This document shows, in pieces, positions 36,101 to 44,420 of a DNA stretch of 58,360 nucleotides (positions are counted from its first letter, which is position 1; every line of letters begins with the position of its first letter). Both the position numbers and the translations under genes were made by a program. The DNA comes from DATAXV01 sp036272915 (GTDB taxonomy: Bacteria; Chloroflexota; Dormibacteria; Dormibacterales; Dormibacteraceae): assembly GCA_036272915.1 (NCBI GenBank), contig DATAXV010000036.1:1-58360 (forward strand). The letters run 5' to 3'. The notes under the pieces were generated by a model. The model saw only the letters and a list, made by a program, of their open reading frames with translations. It did not search any database and had not been told where the DNA came from.

Positions 36101-36952
36101 ATGCCTAGTACAGGATTCACACCAGAACAGGTGCAGCGTTACGCCCGTCACCTGATCCTCCCCGAGGTCGGTGGTGCCGGTCAGCGCAAGCTCCTCGACA
36201 CCAGTGTGCTGCTCCTCGGCGCCGGGGGCCTCGGCTCACCGGCCGCCCTCTACCTGGCCGCCGCCGGCGTCGGCCGGATCGGCATCGTCGACTTCGACGA
36301 GGTCGATGCCAGCAACCTGCAGCGCCAGATCCTCCACGGCGTGGACGACCTGGGCCGGCCCAAGGTCGACTCGGCCGCGGACGCCCTTCACGCGATCAAC
36401 CCCGACGTCGAGGTGATCAAGCACTCGGTCCACCTCAACTCGGAGAACGCCCTCGACGTCTTCCGCCCCTACGACGTCGTCGTCGACGGCACCGACAACT
36501 TCCCGACCCGCTATCTGGCCAACGACGCCTCGCACTTCCTGGCCAAGCCTCTGGTCCACGGGGCGATCTTCCGCTTCGAGGGCCAGATGACCATGTTTGA
36601 CTCGGCCCACGGGACGGGCTGCTACCGCTGCCTGTTCCCGACGCCGCCGCCGCCGGGCGCGGTCGCCAGCTGCGCCGAGGCCGGCGTGTTCGGCGTGCTG
36701 CCCGGGATCATCGGCTCGATGATGGCCTTCGAGACGATCAAGTACATCCTCAACATCGGCGAGAACGTGATCGGCCGCCTGCTCGTCTTCGAGGGGACGG
36801 ACCTGACCTTCCGCTCCCTCAAGCTGCGCCGCAACCCGGCCTGCCCCCTGTGCGGCGACGAGCCCACGGTGACCGGCCTGATCGACTACGAGAACTTCTG
36901 CGGCGTGCCGGCGTCGGAGCCGTCCGAGGTCCCCGTCGAGGTGGCGAGATAG
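36101..36952 (+). CDS. ThiF/MoeB-family adenylyltransferase (E1-like)
   Basis: 283 residues from ATG 36101. ATP-binding GAGGLGSPAALYLAAAGVG, the acidic DFDEVDASNLQRQI loop, Asp in VDGTDNFPTRYL, catalytic Cys in VASCAEAGVFG, and two zinc CxxC motifs (CYRC and CPLC). It adenylates the C-terminal Gly of a ubiquitin-like sulfur carrier (MoaD/ThiS-type). The C-terminal rhodanese domain of longer MoeZ-type proteins is absent. It precedes larE by 23 bp, suggesting both serve sulfur transfer. Confidence 0.93.
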   Translation: MPSTGFTPEQVQRYARHLILPEVGGAGQRKLLDTSVLLLGAGGLGSPAALYLAAAGVGRIGIVDFDEVDASNLQRQILHGVDDLGRPKVDSAADALHAINPDVEVIKHSVHLNSENALDVFRPYDVVVDGTDNFPTRYLANDASHFLAKPLVHGAIFRFEGQMTMFDSAHGTGCYRCLFPTPPPPGAVASCAEAGVFGVLPGIIGSMMAFETIKYILNIGENVIGRLLVFEGTDLTFRSLKLRRNPACPLCGDEPTVTGLIDYENFCGVPASEPSEVPVEVAR

Positions 36953-36975
36953 GCGTCCAGAGGAGGCGCGGATAG

Positions 36976-37824
36976 GTGATCCAACTCGATCGCCGGAACG
37001 ATGGTGGAGTTGAGCGCGCCCGAGCCCTGATCCGCGAGATGGGCTCGGTGCTCGTGGCCTACTCGGGCGGCGTCGATTCGACGCTGCTGCTCAAGCTGGC
37101 TCTGGACGAGCTGGGCCCGGAGCGGGCGGTGGCCGTCCTGGCCAACTCGCCCGCCTATCCGGAGGCGGAGCAGGAGGAGGCGCGGGCGCTGGCCCAGGAG
37201 CTGGGCTGCCGCCTGGTCGAGGTCGACACGCAGGAGGTGGAACTGGACGCCTACCGCCTGAACAACCCCGACCGGTGCTTCCACTGCAAGGAGGAGCTCT
37301 TCTCCACGCTGGAGCCGATCCAGGCCGAGCTCGGCATGACGTGGCTGGCCTACGGGGCCAACGCCGACGACGCCGGCGACCACCGGCCGGGCCATGGCTC
37401 GGCGGTGCGCCGCGGAGTCCGCTTCCCGCTGCTGGAGGCGGGCCTGGGCAAGCCGGAGATCCGGGCGACGGCGCGGGGCCTCGGCCTCAGCAACTGGAAC
37501 AAGCCCTCGTTCGCGTGCCTCTCCTCGCGGGTCCCGCACGGGACCGAGGTCACCGTCGAGGTGCTGCGTCAGGTGGAGAGGGCGGAGACCCTCTTGCACG
37601 ACCTCGGCTTCCCCCAGGTGCGCGTGCGCCATCACGGCGACGTGGCCAGGGTCGAGGTCGAGGTGGGTGACATGGAGCGACTGCTCTCGCGGCGCGAGGA
37701 GGTGGTCGAGGGGGTTCGGACCGCCGGCTACACGTTCGTCGCGCTCGACCTGGAGGGCTACCGGACGGGTAGCCTCAACCGGACCTGGCAGGGCGCCTGG
37801 AGCCGTCCCGACCCGGTCGGCTGA
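36976..37824 (+). CDS. larE: ATP-dependent sulfur transferase LarE
   Basis: 282 residues from GTG 36976 (AGGAGG ten bases upstream). PP-loop YSGGVDSTLLLKLA near residue 30, FHCKEELFSTL, ANADDAGDHRPG, and the sacrificial-cysteine-region motif PSFACLSSR. In the family the enzyme adenylates the pyridinium dicarboxylate precursor and donates sulfur for the nickel-pincer cofactor of lactate racemase. Cysteines in RCFHCK plus ACLSSR give three Cys, as in [4Fe-4S]-type LarE (assignment inferred). No larB or larC is in the window. Confidence 0.92.
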   Translation: MIQLDRRNDGGVERARALIREMGSVLVAYSGGVDSTLLLKLALDELGPERAVAVLANSPAYPEAEQEEARALAQELGCRLVEVDTQEVELDAYRLNNPDRCFHCKEELFSTLEPIQAELGMTWLAYGANADDAGDHRPGHGSAVRRGVRFPLLEAGLGKPEIRATARGLGLSNWNKPSFACLSSRVPHGTEVTVEVLRQVERAETLLHDLGFPQVRVRHHGDVARVEVEVGDMERLLSRREEVVEGVRTAGYTFVALDLEGYRTGSLNRTWQGAWSRPDPVG

Positions 37825-37825
37825 T

Positions 37826-37859
37826 CCGGCCGGGGTGGCGCGGCCGCCACCCCGGCCGG
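37826..37859 (+). terminator. Long perfect hairpin after larE
   Basis: CCGGCCGGGGTGGCG and CGCCACCCCGGCCGG form a perfect 15-bp stem with loop CGGC starting two bases after the larE stop. No U-tract, but the stability suggests a transcription end or mRNA-stabilising hairpin. Confidence 0.65.
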
Positions 37860-37862
37860 TCC

Positions 37863-38690
37863 TACCCCGCCGGAAGCGTGACCACCGCGCCGGTGCGGGC
37901 AGTCTCGTAGGTGGCGCCGACCGGCGGCCCTCGCCGCCGTCCACCACGGGGGTCCGCCCCTCCCGGATGGTGATCGTCACCTCCTCGAGCAGGGCTCGGT
38001 GAGCCTCGAAGCCGATCATCCGGGGATCCGCCGCCGCGGATCGCTGCTGCTCACCCAGAGCCAGCATGCGTGCCCTCTCCGCGGCCGTGGTGTCGGCGAG
38101 GTCCCAGGCCAGGATGCGCCGCTCGCCGAGGACGACGGTGCCGCGGTCACCGTGCAGCTGGATAAGGGCGTGCTGCCCGCAATGGGCGCCGGTGGTGGCG
38201 GCGATGGTCCCGAGCGCGCCGCCGGCGAAGCGAAGGGCAGCCACCCCCACGTCCTCGACCTCGATCGCCGGATGCGCGAGCCGGTCCGTGAACGCGGCGA
38301 CAGACGCGACCGGGCCGGCGAACCAGAGCAGGAGATCGAGCCAGTGGATCGCCTGGGTTGATGATGGCGCCGCCGCCGTCCAGGGCTCTGGTGCCGCGCC
38401 ATGAGGCCGACGCGTAGTGGCCGTCGCTCCTGTACCAGGGGACTTGGGCGCTGGCCAGCACGAGGCGGCCGAGCCGGTCCGCGCGGTGACGGCCCGCCGG
38501 ACCGCCCTCGAGGCGGCATCGAACCGCAGCGGCAGCACCATCGCCAGGCGGACGCCTGCCGAGCCGGTGGCCTCGATGATGCGGTCGGCCCGCTCGGTGG
38601 TGATCTCGAGCGGCTTCTCGCAGACCACGTGCTTGCCCGCCCGGGCGGGCCCGATCAGCGCGTAGCCGACGGGCGGTGCGCCGGTCAGGC
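37863..38690 (-). pseudogene. Gfo/Idh/MocA oxidoreductase, frameshifted and 5'-truncated
   Basis: Family pieces appear on the minus strand in different frames: AGKHVVCEKPLEIT (the EKP motif), then VLASAQVPWYRSDGHY and ALDGGGAIIN in another frame, then QAIHWLDLLLWFAGPVASV through VVDGGEGR in the first, then VGATYETARTGAVVTLPAG ending in TAG at 37863-37865 after another shift. At least three frameshifts are visible and the N-terminal GxGxxG half is missing. It would have been a sugar or inositol dehydrogenase-like protein. Confidence 0.8.
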
Positions 38691-38894
38691 TCGCCGCCGG
38701 TGGGCAGGGGCCGTGCCCGACCTCGCTCAATGCTCAGGCCGAGGCGTCCTCGGGGTCTGAACTTTTTCCACCTGTGGTGAGAAGCTACGATCCCTCAAAA
38801 CCTGGCGTCAAGCGGTGATCGCCTGTCCCGACTTCCCGTGACTCCGGTCCCGTGTCGTGGCGCCTGAGGGGATTTTCCTGTGGCTGGAATAATG

Positions 38895-38904
38895 TGCTAG
38901 CCTC
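38895..38904 (+). promoter_or_regulatory. Possible extended -10 of the DegT operon
   Basis: GTGCTAGCCT, about 80 bp before ATG 38983, has the TGnTAnnnT form of an extended -10 element in high-GC bacteria. The rest of the 38691-38982 gap contains no gene; it carries ACTTTTTCC at 38761-38769, a motif also found near the ROK gene. Confidence 0.3.
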
Positions 38905-38982
38905 CCGTCATGGGAGGGGACGGCGACCGCGAGGCGTCCCTCTCCGGCATGCGTTGACGACCAATCGAGTGGGAGGGGGTTG

Positions 38983-40233
38983 ATGAGAGAGAGCCCGACG
39001 GTCGAGAAGCTCGCCCTCGATGGAGGACGGCCGGTGCGCGAGCACCCGTTCCCCGGCCGGGTCCTCTACGGGGAGGAGGCGGAGAGGCTGGTGCTGGAGG
39101 CGCTCCGATCGCAGAGCCTGTTCGGGATCGGCGGGCCGATGCACGGCGCCTTCGAGCGGGAGTTCGCAGCGTTCTACGGGGCCGGCCAGGGGGTGGCCTG
39201 CTCGTCGGGAACGGCGGCGGTCCACGTCGCGCTCTCAGCGCTGGATCTGGAGCCGGGGTCGGAGGTGATCACGGCGCCGATCACCGACGCGGGGACGATC
39301 GCGCCGATCCTCTTCCAGCAGTGCGTCCCCGTCTTCGCCGACATCGACGAGCACTACGGCATGGATCCGGCCGCGATCGAGCGGCTGATCACCCCACGCA
39401 CCGCCGCGATCCTCGTCGTGCACCTCTTCGGCGCCGCCTGCGACATGCGCTCGATCGGTGAGCTCGCCCGCTCTCGCGGCATCCCCCTGATCGAGGACTG
39501 CAGCCAGTCCCACGCCATCCAGCTCGACGGACGGTGGCTGGGGCGCTGGGGTGACATCGGCGCCTTCAGCCTCCAGCAGTCCAAGTTCCTCGCCACCGGC
39601 GACGGCGGGGTGGTGATCACCGACAACGACACCTACGCCTCGCGCATGCGCGCGTTCCGCGACAAGGGGTGGTTCCGCGACGACCCCGGCAGCCGGCACT
39701 ATTCGCTGCTCGGCCTGAACTACCGGCTGACCGAGCTCCAGGCGGCGGTCGGCCGGGCGCAGCTGCCCGAGCTCCGCGCCCGCGTCGAGCGCCGGCACCG
39801 GCTGGGCCGGCGCCTGGCCGAGCGCCTGGAGCGGCTCGACGGCGTGAGCCCGCAGCGCCAGACGCCCGGCTCCGAGCACGGCTACTGGCAGTTCGCGCTG
39901 GAGGTCGACCCCGACTCGTGGGACCCGCCCGACTTCGCCCGCGCCCTGCGCGCCGAGGGGGTGCCGGCCGGGTTCGGCTACACCGGGGATCCGATCTATC
40001 TGTGCATGCGGCCGCTGGCGGATGGGCGCACGTTCGGCTCCTCGAGCATCCCGCTGCGAACGGATGACGGCTCGGTGATCGCCTACGAGCGCGGCCTCTG
40101 CCCGCGCGCCGAGTCGCTGCTCGGGCGAGTGCTGACCCTGAGCCTGAACGAGCAGTTCGCCGATGAGGACATCGACGACATGGCCGAGGCCACCGAGAAG
40201 GTCGCCCGGCTGCTGCCGCAGAGGCGGTCGTGA
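38983..40233 (+). CDS. DegT/DnrJ/EryC1/StrS family PLP-dependent enzyme
   Basis: 416 residues from ATG 38983 (GGAGGGGG upstream). Fold type I aminotransferase of the sugar-aminotransferase family: VACSSGTAAVHVAL, PLP Asp in LIEDCSQSHA, Schiff-base Lys in FSLQQSKFLATGDGG, and NYRLTELQAAVGRAQL. Members transaminate keto-sugars or act as dehydratases, usually in making amino sugars. Its stop overlaps the start of the deacetylase-like gene (GTGA), so both are coupled. The context beside an importer suggests the enzyme works on an imported amino compound or cyclitol/amino sugar (inference). A decayed relative lies at 50737-51016. Confidence 0.93.
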   Translation: MRESPTVEKLALDGGRPVREHPFPGRVLYGEEAERLVLEALRSQSLFGIGGPMHGAFEREFAAFYGAGQGVACSSGTAAVHVALSALDLEPGSEVITAPITDAGTIAPILFQQCVPVFADIDEHYGMDPAAIERLITPRTAAILVVHLFGAACDMRSIGELARSRGIPLIEDCSQSHAIQLDGRWLGRWGDIGAFSLQQSKFLATGDGGVVITDNDTYASRMRAFRDKGWFRDDPGSRHYSLLGLNYRLTELQAAVGRAQLPELRARVERRHRLGRRLAERLERLDGVSPQRQTPGSEHGYWQFALEVDPDSWDPPDFARALRAEGVPAGFGYTGDPIYLCMRPLADGRTFGSSSIPLRTDDGSVIAYERGLCPRAESLLGRVLTLSLNEQFADEDIDDMAEATEKVARLLPQRRS

Positions 40234-42002
40234 GCCTCGCCTCCGGTCCGGCCCGCATCGACCTGATCACGGAACCGGCCGGGACCGGCGATGGGGGGGA
40301 GCCGCGCTGGCAGAGCTACGCCGAGGAGGTCCTCGATCACTGGCGGCTGCCGCATCGCACCGTGTCGGTGGGCGAGGTCGAGCCGGGAGCCGCGGCGCTG
40401 CTGCTCTTCCCGACCCCGCCCCGGCTCAGCGACGCGGACCGCGATCGCGTCGAGCGCGTCCTGCGGGGCGGGGGCAGCGTGGTCGTCGTCGGCGGTCCCG
40501 GCGGTCTGGCCGAACTGGCCGGATGCCGGACGGCCGCGGATCGGTCGACGGGGGTCGTGGTCGGCGCCCACTCATCGCTCTGGCCGGGGTCCCTCCAGCG
40601 GCTCCGCGCCTTCGGCGGCGTCGCCCTGTCGGTGTCCGACGCTGAGGTCGTCGCCCGCTGGGGAGACGGCCCCATTGCGATCGCGGTCCGCCGCGTCGGC
40701 GCCGGCCGGATCGCCGTCATCGGCCTCGACCTGTGGCAGACGATCGTCCGGATCCAGCAGGGGTGGCCGGTGTCGCGGGACGGCACGCCGGCGCTCGACG
40801 GCTCGGCACCGGTGGACGAGGGCATCCTCAAGACCGACGACGGCATCGCCCTCTCCTATGAGGAGGATCGAAGCCTGCCCGCGGGTCGCCTCCCGGCTGA
40901 TACCTACGAGCACGTCCAGCCGCCTCGCCCGGTGCCGGTCTTCGATCGCCCCCTGGCCGACGCCTGGCGGGAGATCCTGCTGCGGATCCTGGTCGCCCTG
41001 AGCGCGGAACGGGGCCACGCCCTGCCCTGGCTCTACTACTGGCCGGCGGGCGCGCCCGCCGTCGTGCACATCTCCAACGACAGCGACGGCAACCGGGACG
41101 CCGACGCCGCGGCGATCCTCGACGTCTGGGACGAGGGTGGGATCCGGGGAACGTTCTGCTACCTCTACCCGGGCGGCCTGAGCCCGGCCACGGTCCGGCG
41201 GATCCGGGGCGAGGGCCACGAGCTGGCCCTCCACCACGACGCGCTGAGCGGGGGCGACGACCGCAGCTGGGGCCGCGAGCGGCTCCTCCTGCAGGCCGAC
41301 TGGCTGCGGCGGGAGACCGGCATCGACCGGATCGTCTCCAACAAGAACCACTACCTGCGCTGGGAGGGCTGGGACGACTTCTACCTCTGGTGCGAGGAGG
41401 CGGGCATCGAGGTCGACCAGTCGCACGGACCGACGAAGCAGGGGAACGTCGGCTTCCCGTTCGGCAGCTGCCATCTGTCGTTCCCGCTGACCGGCTCCAC
41501 CGATGGGCGCCGGTCGTCAGTGCTCTCGCTCCCCCTGCTCACCCAGGATCTGGCGCTGACGACCCCGGCGGGGACGCGCGAGGTGCTCCTCTCGGGAGCG
41601 CTCGAGCACCACGGAGTGGCCCATCTCCTCTTTCACGGGGTGCACATCCGGACCAAGCCCGAGGTGCGGCGGGCGCTGCGGCGAACGATCAGGAGGGGGC
41701 ACGAGCTGGGCCTTCCCTTCTGGACGTCGGAGCAGCTCAACGACTGGGAGCGCGCGCGCCGCGGCGTCCGGCTGGAGGCGACACGCACCGAGGGTGGATG
41801 GCGGGTCGACGTGGAGAGCGAGGGAGAGCTCTGGGGCGCGGCCCTGCTCCTGCCCGCCGCCGGCGTCAACCCTGGGGCGCGGATCGACGTCTCGCCCGAC
41901 CACGCCGCGGCGAGCGTCGTCGATCGCCACGGACTCCGACATGTCGAGATCGCGGCGGACCTGCCCGCCGGCACGTCGACGTTCGACGTCACGCTGGCGT
42001 GA
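40230..42002 (+). CDS. NodB-like deacetylase fold with N-terminal amidotransferase-like domain
   Basis: 590 residues. The N-terminal about 180 residues resemble a glutamine-amidotransferase-like/DUF4350-type alpha/beta domain (LRGGGSVVVVGGPGGL) with no catalytic Cys obvious. From about 270 it follows a polysaccharide-deacetylase beta/alpha barrel: metal Asp in VHISNDSDGNRDAD, HELALHHDAL with the HxxxH-like metal pair, and GTFCYLYPGG. The canonical TFDDG is ISNDSDG. A C-terminal beta domain follows. No signal peptide, so a cytoplasmic glycan or cyclic-amide substrate is likely. Not a standard chitin deacetylase. Confidence 0.75.
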   Translation: MSLASGPARIDLITEPAGTGDGGEPRWQSYAEEVLDHWRLPHRTVSVGEVEPGAAALLLFPTPPRLSDADRDRVERVLRGGGSVVVVGGPGGLAELAGCRTAADRSTGVVVGAHSSLWPGSLQRLRAFGGVALSVSDAEVVARWGDGPIAIAVRRVGAGRIAVIGLDLWQTIVRIQQGWPVSRDGTPALDGSAPVDEGILKTDDGIALSYEEDRSLPAGRLPADTYEHVQPPRPVPVFDRPLADAWREILLRILVALSAERGHALPWLYYWPAGAPAVVHISNDSDGNRDADAAAILDVWDEGGIRGTFCYLYPGGLSPATVRRIRGEGHELALHHDALSGGDDRSWGRERLLLQADWLRRETGIDRIVSNKNHYLRWEGWDDFYLWCEEAGIEVDQSHGPTKQGNVGFPFGSCHLSFPLTGSTDGRRSSVLSLPLLTQDLALTTPAGTREVLLSGALEHHGVAHLLFHGVHIRTKPEVRRALRRTIRRGHELGLPFWTSEQLNDWERARRGVRLEATRTEGGWRVDVESEGELWGAALLLPAAGVNPGARIDVSPDHAAASVVDRHGLRHVEIAADLPAGTSTFDVTLA

Positions 42003-42055
42003 TCGAGGGCGGCTCGGCCGTCGCCCGTGCCGCCGGTGAGGAAGGAGGTGTCCGG

Positions 42056-42856
42056 ATGGTGAAGCGGGCGTTCATCGTGACCGACATCGAGGGGACCGCG
42101 GGCGTGACCTCGTTCCGGGACGAGACCTATGCCGACGCGCGGTATCTGGATCACGCGCGCAGGCTGGCCACGGCCGAGCTGAACGCGGCCGTGGAGGGCC
42201 TGGTCTCGGCCGGCGTCGAGGACGTGCTGGTCATGGACGGCCACGGTGTGGGCGGGCTCTGGTACGAGGACGTGCATCCCGCTGTGAAGCTGCTGCACGG
42301 CCGCCCGCTGGCGCCGCGGCAGTACTGGGACGGCATCGTCGACGAGTACGAGGTGGGCCTGATCGTGGGCCAGCACGCGATGGCCGGCGTTCGCTCGAGC
42401 AACATGAACCACACCCAGAGCAGCCTCAGCATCGATTCGATCGTGCTCAACGAGAGGACGCTCGGGGAGATCGCCCAGCTGGCGCTCTACCACGGTGCAG
42501 CGGGGATGCCCTTCATCTTCCTGAGCGGGGAGGAGGACGCCTGCCGGGAGGCTGAGGATCTGATCCCGGGCGTCACCACCGCCTCCGTGAAGCGCGGCCT
42601 CGGCCGGCACTCGGCCGTCTCCCTCTCGCCCCAGGTGGCCCGCGAACGCATCCGGCGAGGGGCCCGGGAGGCGGTCGAGCGTCATCTGCGGACGCCGGTC
42701 GCGCCGCTGGCGTGGCCGCCGCCCTACGTGCTCCGCAAGCGCTACTTCCACACCGACGACGCCGATGCGGCGGCGCGGGCGCCCGGAGCCGAGCGCCTCG
42801 ACGCCCAGACCGTGGTCATCCGCGGCGACCGCATCCGTGACGTCGTCTACGCCTAG
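42056..42856 (+). CDS. M55 family D-aminopeptidase (DppA-like)
   Basis: 266 residues from ATG 42056, with a near-perfect AAGGAGGTG six bases upstream. Zinc ligands are recognisable: IVTDIEGTAGVTS (Asp/Glu), VMDGHGVGG (His), and GLIVGQHAMAGV (His), followed by INERTLGE-like VLNERTLGEI Glu. M55 enzymes are decameric cytoplasmic D-aminopeptidases that hydrolyse D-Ala-containing peptides; B. subtilis DppA is cotranscribed with a dipeptide transporter, as in the importer here downstream. Confidence 0.94.
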   Translation: MVKRAFIVTDIEGTAGVTSFRDETYADARYLDHARRLATAELNAAVEGLVSAGVEDVLVMDGHGVGGLWYEDVHPAVKLLHGRPLAPRQYWDGIVDEYEVGLIVGQHAMAGVRSSNMNHTQSSLSIDSIVLNERTLGEIAQLALYHGAAGMPFIFLSGEEDACREAEDLIPGVTTASVKRGLGRHSAVSLSPQVARERIRRGAREAVERHLRTPVAPLAWPPPYVLRKRYFHTDDADAAARAPGAERLDAQTVVIRGDRIRDVVYA

Positions 42857-42961
42857 CCGCCTGCGGCCGGGCGGCGCTGGCGCGACGGCTGTCGGGGGAG
42901 CCTCGGACAGAGGGTCCGCGGGCTCGCCGATCTGAACGGGTGCGCGAGGACATGCGGTATT

Positions 42962-42982
42962 ACTCTTTGGACAGGAAAAAGT
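42962..42982. promoter_or_regulatory. Imperfect inverted repeat before the ROK gene
   Basis: ACTCTTT (42962-42968) and AAAAAGT (42976-42982) are 6/7 inverted-repeat arms around GGACAGG. The right side includes the reverse complement of ACTTTTTCC, also present at 38761-38769 upstream of the DegT gene. A ROK operator is a reasonable guess. Confidence 0.35.
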
Positions 42983-43017
42983 CTGGCGGCCGCCAAACGA
43001 TGAGGAAGCGATCAACC

Positions 43018-44241
43018 ATGCGTAGCGTCGCGGAACGAGACCTGCCCCGGCTGGGCGCCGGAGCCTTTGAGAAGCGGCTGCAGATCTTGCACGCGCTCCG
43101 CGCCACCGCCGGCATGTCCAAGGTCGAGCTGTCCCGCCGTCTGCGTATGAGCCCGACCACCTCGGGCGCCCTCGTCGTCGACCTCATGAACGCCGGCCTG
43201 GTCGTGACCGACGGCTTCGGTCTGTCCACCGGGGGGCGGCCGCCGGAGCGCCTGGTGCTGAACCCGGAGTGGCCGCTCGCGCTGGGCATCGACCTGGGCG
43301 AGACCGACGTCCATCTCGGCGTGTTCAACCTCCGCGGCGACCGCATCGCCGTGGAGCGCGCGCCCTTCAAGCGCAACGGCGACCAGGTCCGGCTGGGCCA
43401 GATCCTGCAGCGGGCGCGGCGGCTGGCGGAGGGGCACCCCCAGGTTGCCGCGGTCGGTCTGGCCGTGCCCGGGGTCGTCGACCGCGAGGCCGGGATCGTC
43501 CGCAACGCGGCCAACATCGGCTGGTACGACCTCGACGCCGGCGCGGAGTGCGCGGCGGTGCTCCACCAGCCGGTCAGCATCGACCGGAACACCAACGCCG
43601 CGCTGCTCGGCGAGGAGTGGTGGGGGACCGGAGCCAGCGCCGACCCGATTGTGCTGGTGACGCTGGGCTCCGGCATCGGCGCCGCGGTCAAGGTGAACGG
43701 CCGCCTCATCCTCGGTGCCAGCGCCTCGGCGGGCCAGTTCGGGCACATCCCAGTCGATCCGAACGGACCGCTCTGCGCCTGCGGCAAGCGTGGCTGCCTG
43801 GAGGCGATGGCCTCGAGCCGGGCCCTCCTCCGCCGCTACGGCGAGCTGCGGACGGACGGCTCGCCGCGACGCGCAACCGTCCGCTCGATCTCGGACGCCG
43901 CCCGGTCCGGCGACCCCGCCGCCATCCGGGCCCTGATGGAGGTCGCGGAGCGGCTGGGCATGGGCCTTGTCACCCTGGTAAACCTCTTCAACCCCCGCCA
44001 GATCATCCTCGGCGGGGAGCTCATGGACGCCGAGGAGATCATCCTGCCCACGGTGCGCCGGGCCATAGTGGAGCGCGCCCTTGGGATCTCGGCCGAAGTC
44101 GCTCGCATCTCCGTCTCGACGTTCCGCGACGAGGCCGCGCTGGTCGGCGCCGCGGCGCTCGCCTTCGAGTCGCTGTTCCACCGCGTCGCCAATGTCCCGG
44201 TCGCGCCCGGCCGAGCGCCACGCCACGACCACTTCGATTGA
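43018..44241 (+). CDS. ROK family transcriptional regulator (NagC/Mlc-like)
   Basis: About 407 residues from ATG 43018 (43000 and 42952 are alternatives). N-terminal winged helix: TAGMSKVELSRRLRMSPTTS. Then a ROK domain: GIDLGETDVHLGVF, IDRNTNAALLGEEWWG, GSGIGAAVKVNGRLI, and the zinc motif CACGKRGCLE. ROK regulators sense sugars or sugar phosphates and relieve repression. It sits between the DegT/NodB/DppA genes and the importer operon, so it most likely regulates both. Confidence 0.93.
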   Translation: MRSVAERDLPRLGAGAFEKRLQILHALRATAGMSKVELSRRLRMSPTTSGALVVDLMNAGLVVTDGFGLSTGGRPPERLVLNPEWPLALGIDLGETDVHLGVFNLRGDRIAVERAPFKRNGDQVRLGQILQRARRLAEGHPQVAAVGLAVPGVVDREAGIVRNAANIGWYDLDAGAECAAVLHQPVSIDRNTNAALLGEEWWGTGASADPIVLVTLGSGIGAAVKVNGRLILGASASAGQFGHIPVDPNGPLCACGKRGCLEAMASSRALLRRYGELRTDGSPRRATVRSISDAARSGDPAAIRALMEVAERLGMGLVTLVNLFNPRQIILGGELMDAEEIILPTVRRAIVERALGISAEVARISVSTFRDEAALVGAAALAFESLFHRVANVPVAPGRAPRHDHFD

Positions 44242-44420
44242 CTTCTTCGAATGCCTCTGCTTTACTTCTTCATACCGTAGAAAAAACTCCGACCGAAGAT
44301 CGGCTGTCGTGGGCTTCTCGGTTCTTGGAGGAGAGGGATTCGGGAATCTGGGCTAGATTTTCATGTCGCCACATGAACATGCGGCAGCGTCTCGCTCAAG
44401 CTTCCTAAGGGAGGACGGAG

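Noticed and set aside
38016..38760. Plus-strand frames opposite the Gfo/Idh/MocA fossil
   Set aside because: Shadow frames without domains; the minus strand carries the recognisable family motifs.
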